From contig NZ_LT707408.1 in the NCBI RefSeq assembly GCF_900156875.1, forward strand, positions 543,106-607,105: 64,000 nucleotides of DNA, read 5' to 3'. The translations under genes and the position numbers were made by a program. Position 1 is the stretch's first letter. Each line of letters opens with the position of its first letter. Source of the stretch: Robertmurraya dakarensis (GTDB lineage: Bacteria; Bacillota; Bacilli; Bacillales; Cytobacillaceae). Positions 63,333-64,000 of this stretch are shown piece by piece. The notes under the pieces are model-generated. The model was not told the origin of the DNA, searched no databases, and worked only from the letters and a program-made list of their open reading frames with translations.

Positions 63333-64000
<668 letters not shown>

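Overview
The window comes from a low-GC, endospore-forming Firmicute of the family Bacillaceae (Bacillus sensu lato). The evidence is a cortex de-N-acetylase gene (pdaA), sporulation-type orphan kinases, a SinI/SinR pair, an order of yfk genes like that of Bacillus subtilis, Bacillus-type SigmaA, SigmaD and Sigma54 promoters, strong GGAGG ribosome sites and a Bacillus-type 16S rRNA. I cannot name the species from sequence alone.

Layout. 1-9.1 kb: the end of a sodium:solute symporter, aminopeptidase ampS, a YebC-family gene, topB, small conserved genes, a membrane chemoreceptor and the motAB flagellar stator operon. 9.1-12.3 kb: a tandem repeat array, then rocA (behind a near-perfect Sigma54 promoter) and rocD, which together convert ornithine and glutamate semialdehyde to glutamate. 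12.3-14.2 kb: a regulatory pocket with a small zinc-ribbon gene, a cyclic-di-GMP-I riboswitch placed directly on a sinI-type antirepressor gene, and a convergent sinR. 14.3-25.7 kb: map and the yfk block (yfkK, J, I, H, F, D, AB) with an amino-acid symporter and a zosA-type metal ATPase. 26-36 kb: class I fumarase, pdaA, a DNA glycosylase, an rRNA methyltransferase, an MscS-type channel, a second polysaccharide deacetylase and a CDF transporter. 36-39.7 kb: a b(o/a)3-type terminal oxidase operon (subunits IIa, II, I) followed by its likely copper-assembly genes. 40-44.5 kb: a signalling cluster with an orphan PAS histidine kinase, two double-DUF2294 genes and a dCache-GGDEF diguanylate cyclase. 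44.7-60 kb: transporters, envelope enzymes, a DEAD-box helicase, a CidR-like regulator, oxidoreductases and an unusual histidine kinase fused to an RsbR-type STAS domain. 60-64 kb: a SigmaA promoter, 26 tRNA genes plus a broken tRNA-Thr 5' half, tandem rrn promoters and the start of 16S rRNA.

How the genes fit together. The strongest story is the motile-to-sessile decision. The window carries the flagellar stator (motAB), a chemoreceptor, a diguanylate cyclase that would make c-di-GMP, a c-di-GMP riboswitch on sinI, and SinR, the biofilm master repressor that SinI would neutralise. Two orphan kinases of the sporulation type add possible phosphorelay inputs. The riboswitch-sinI arrangement is the best candidate for an undescribed regulatory circuit. 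The kinase-STAS fusion, the split tRNA-Thr locus and the 41-bp composite repeat array are the next most interesting items.
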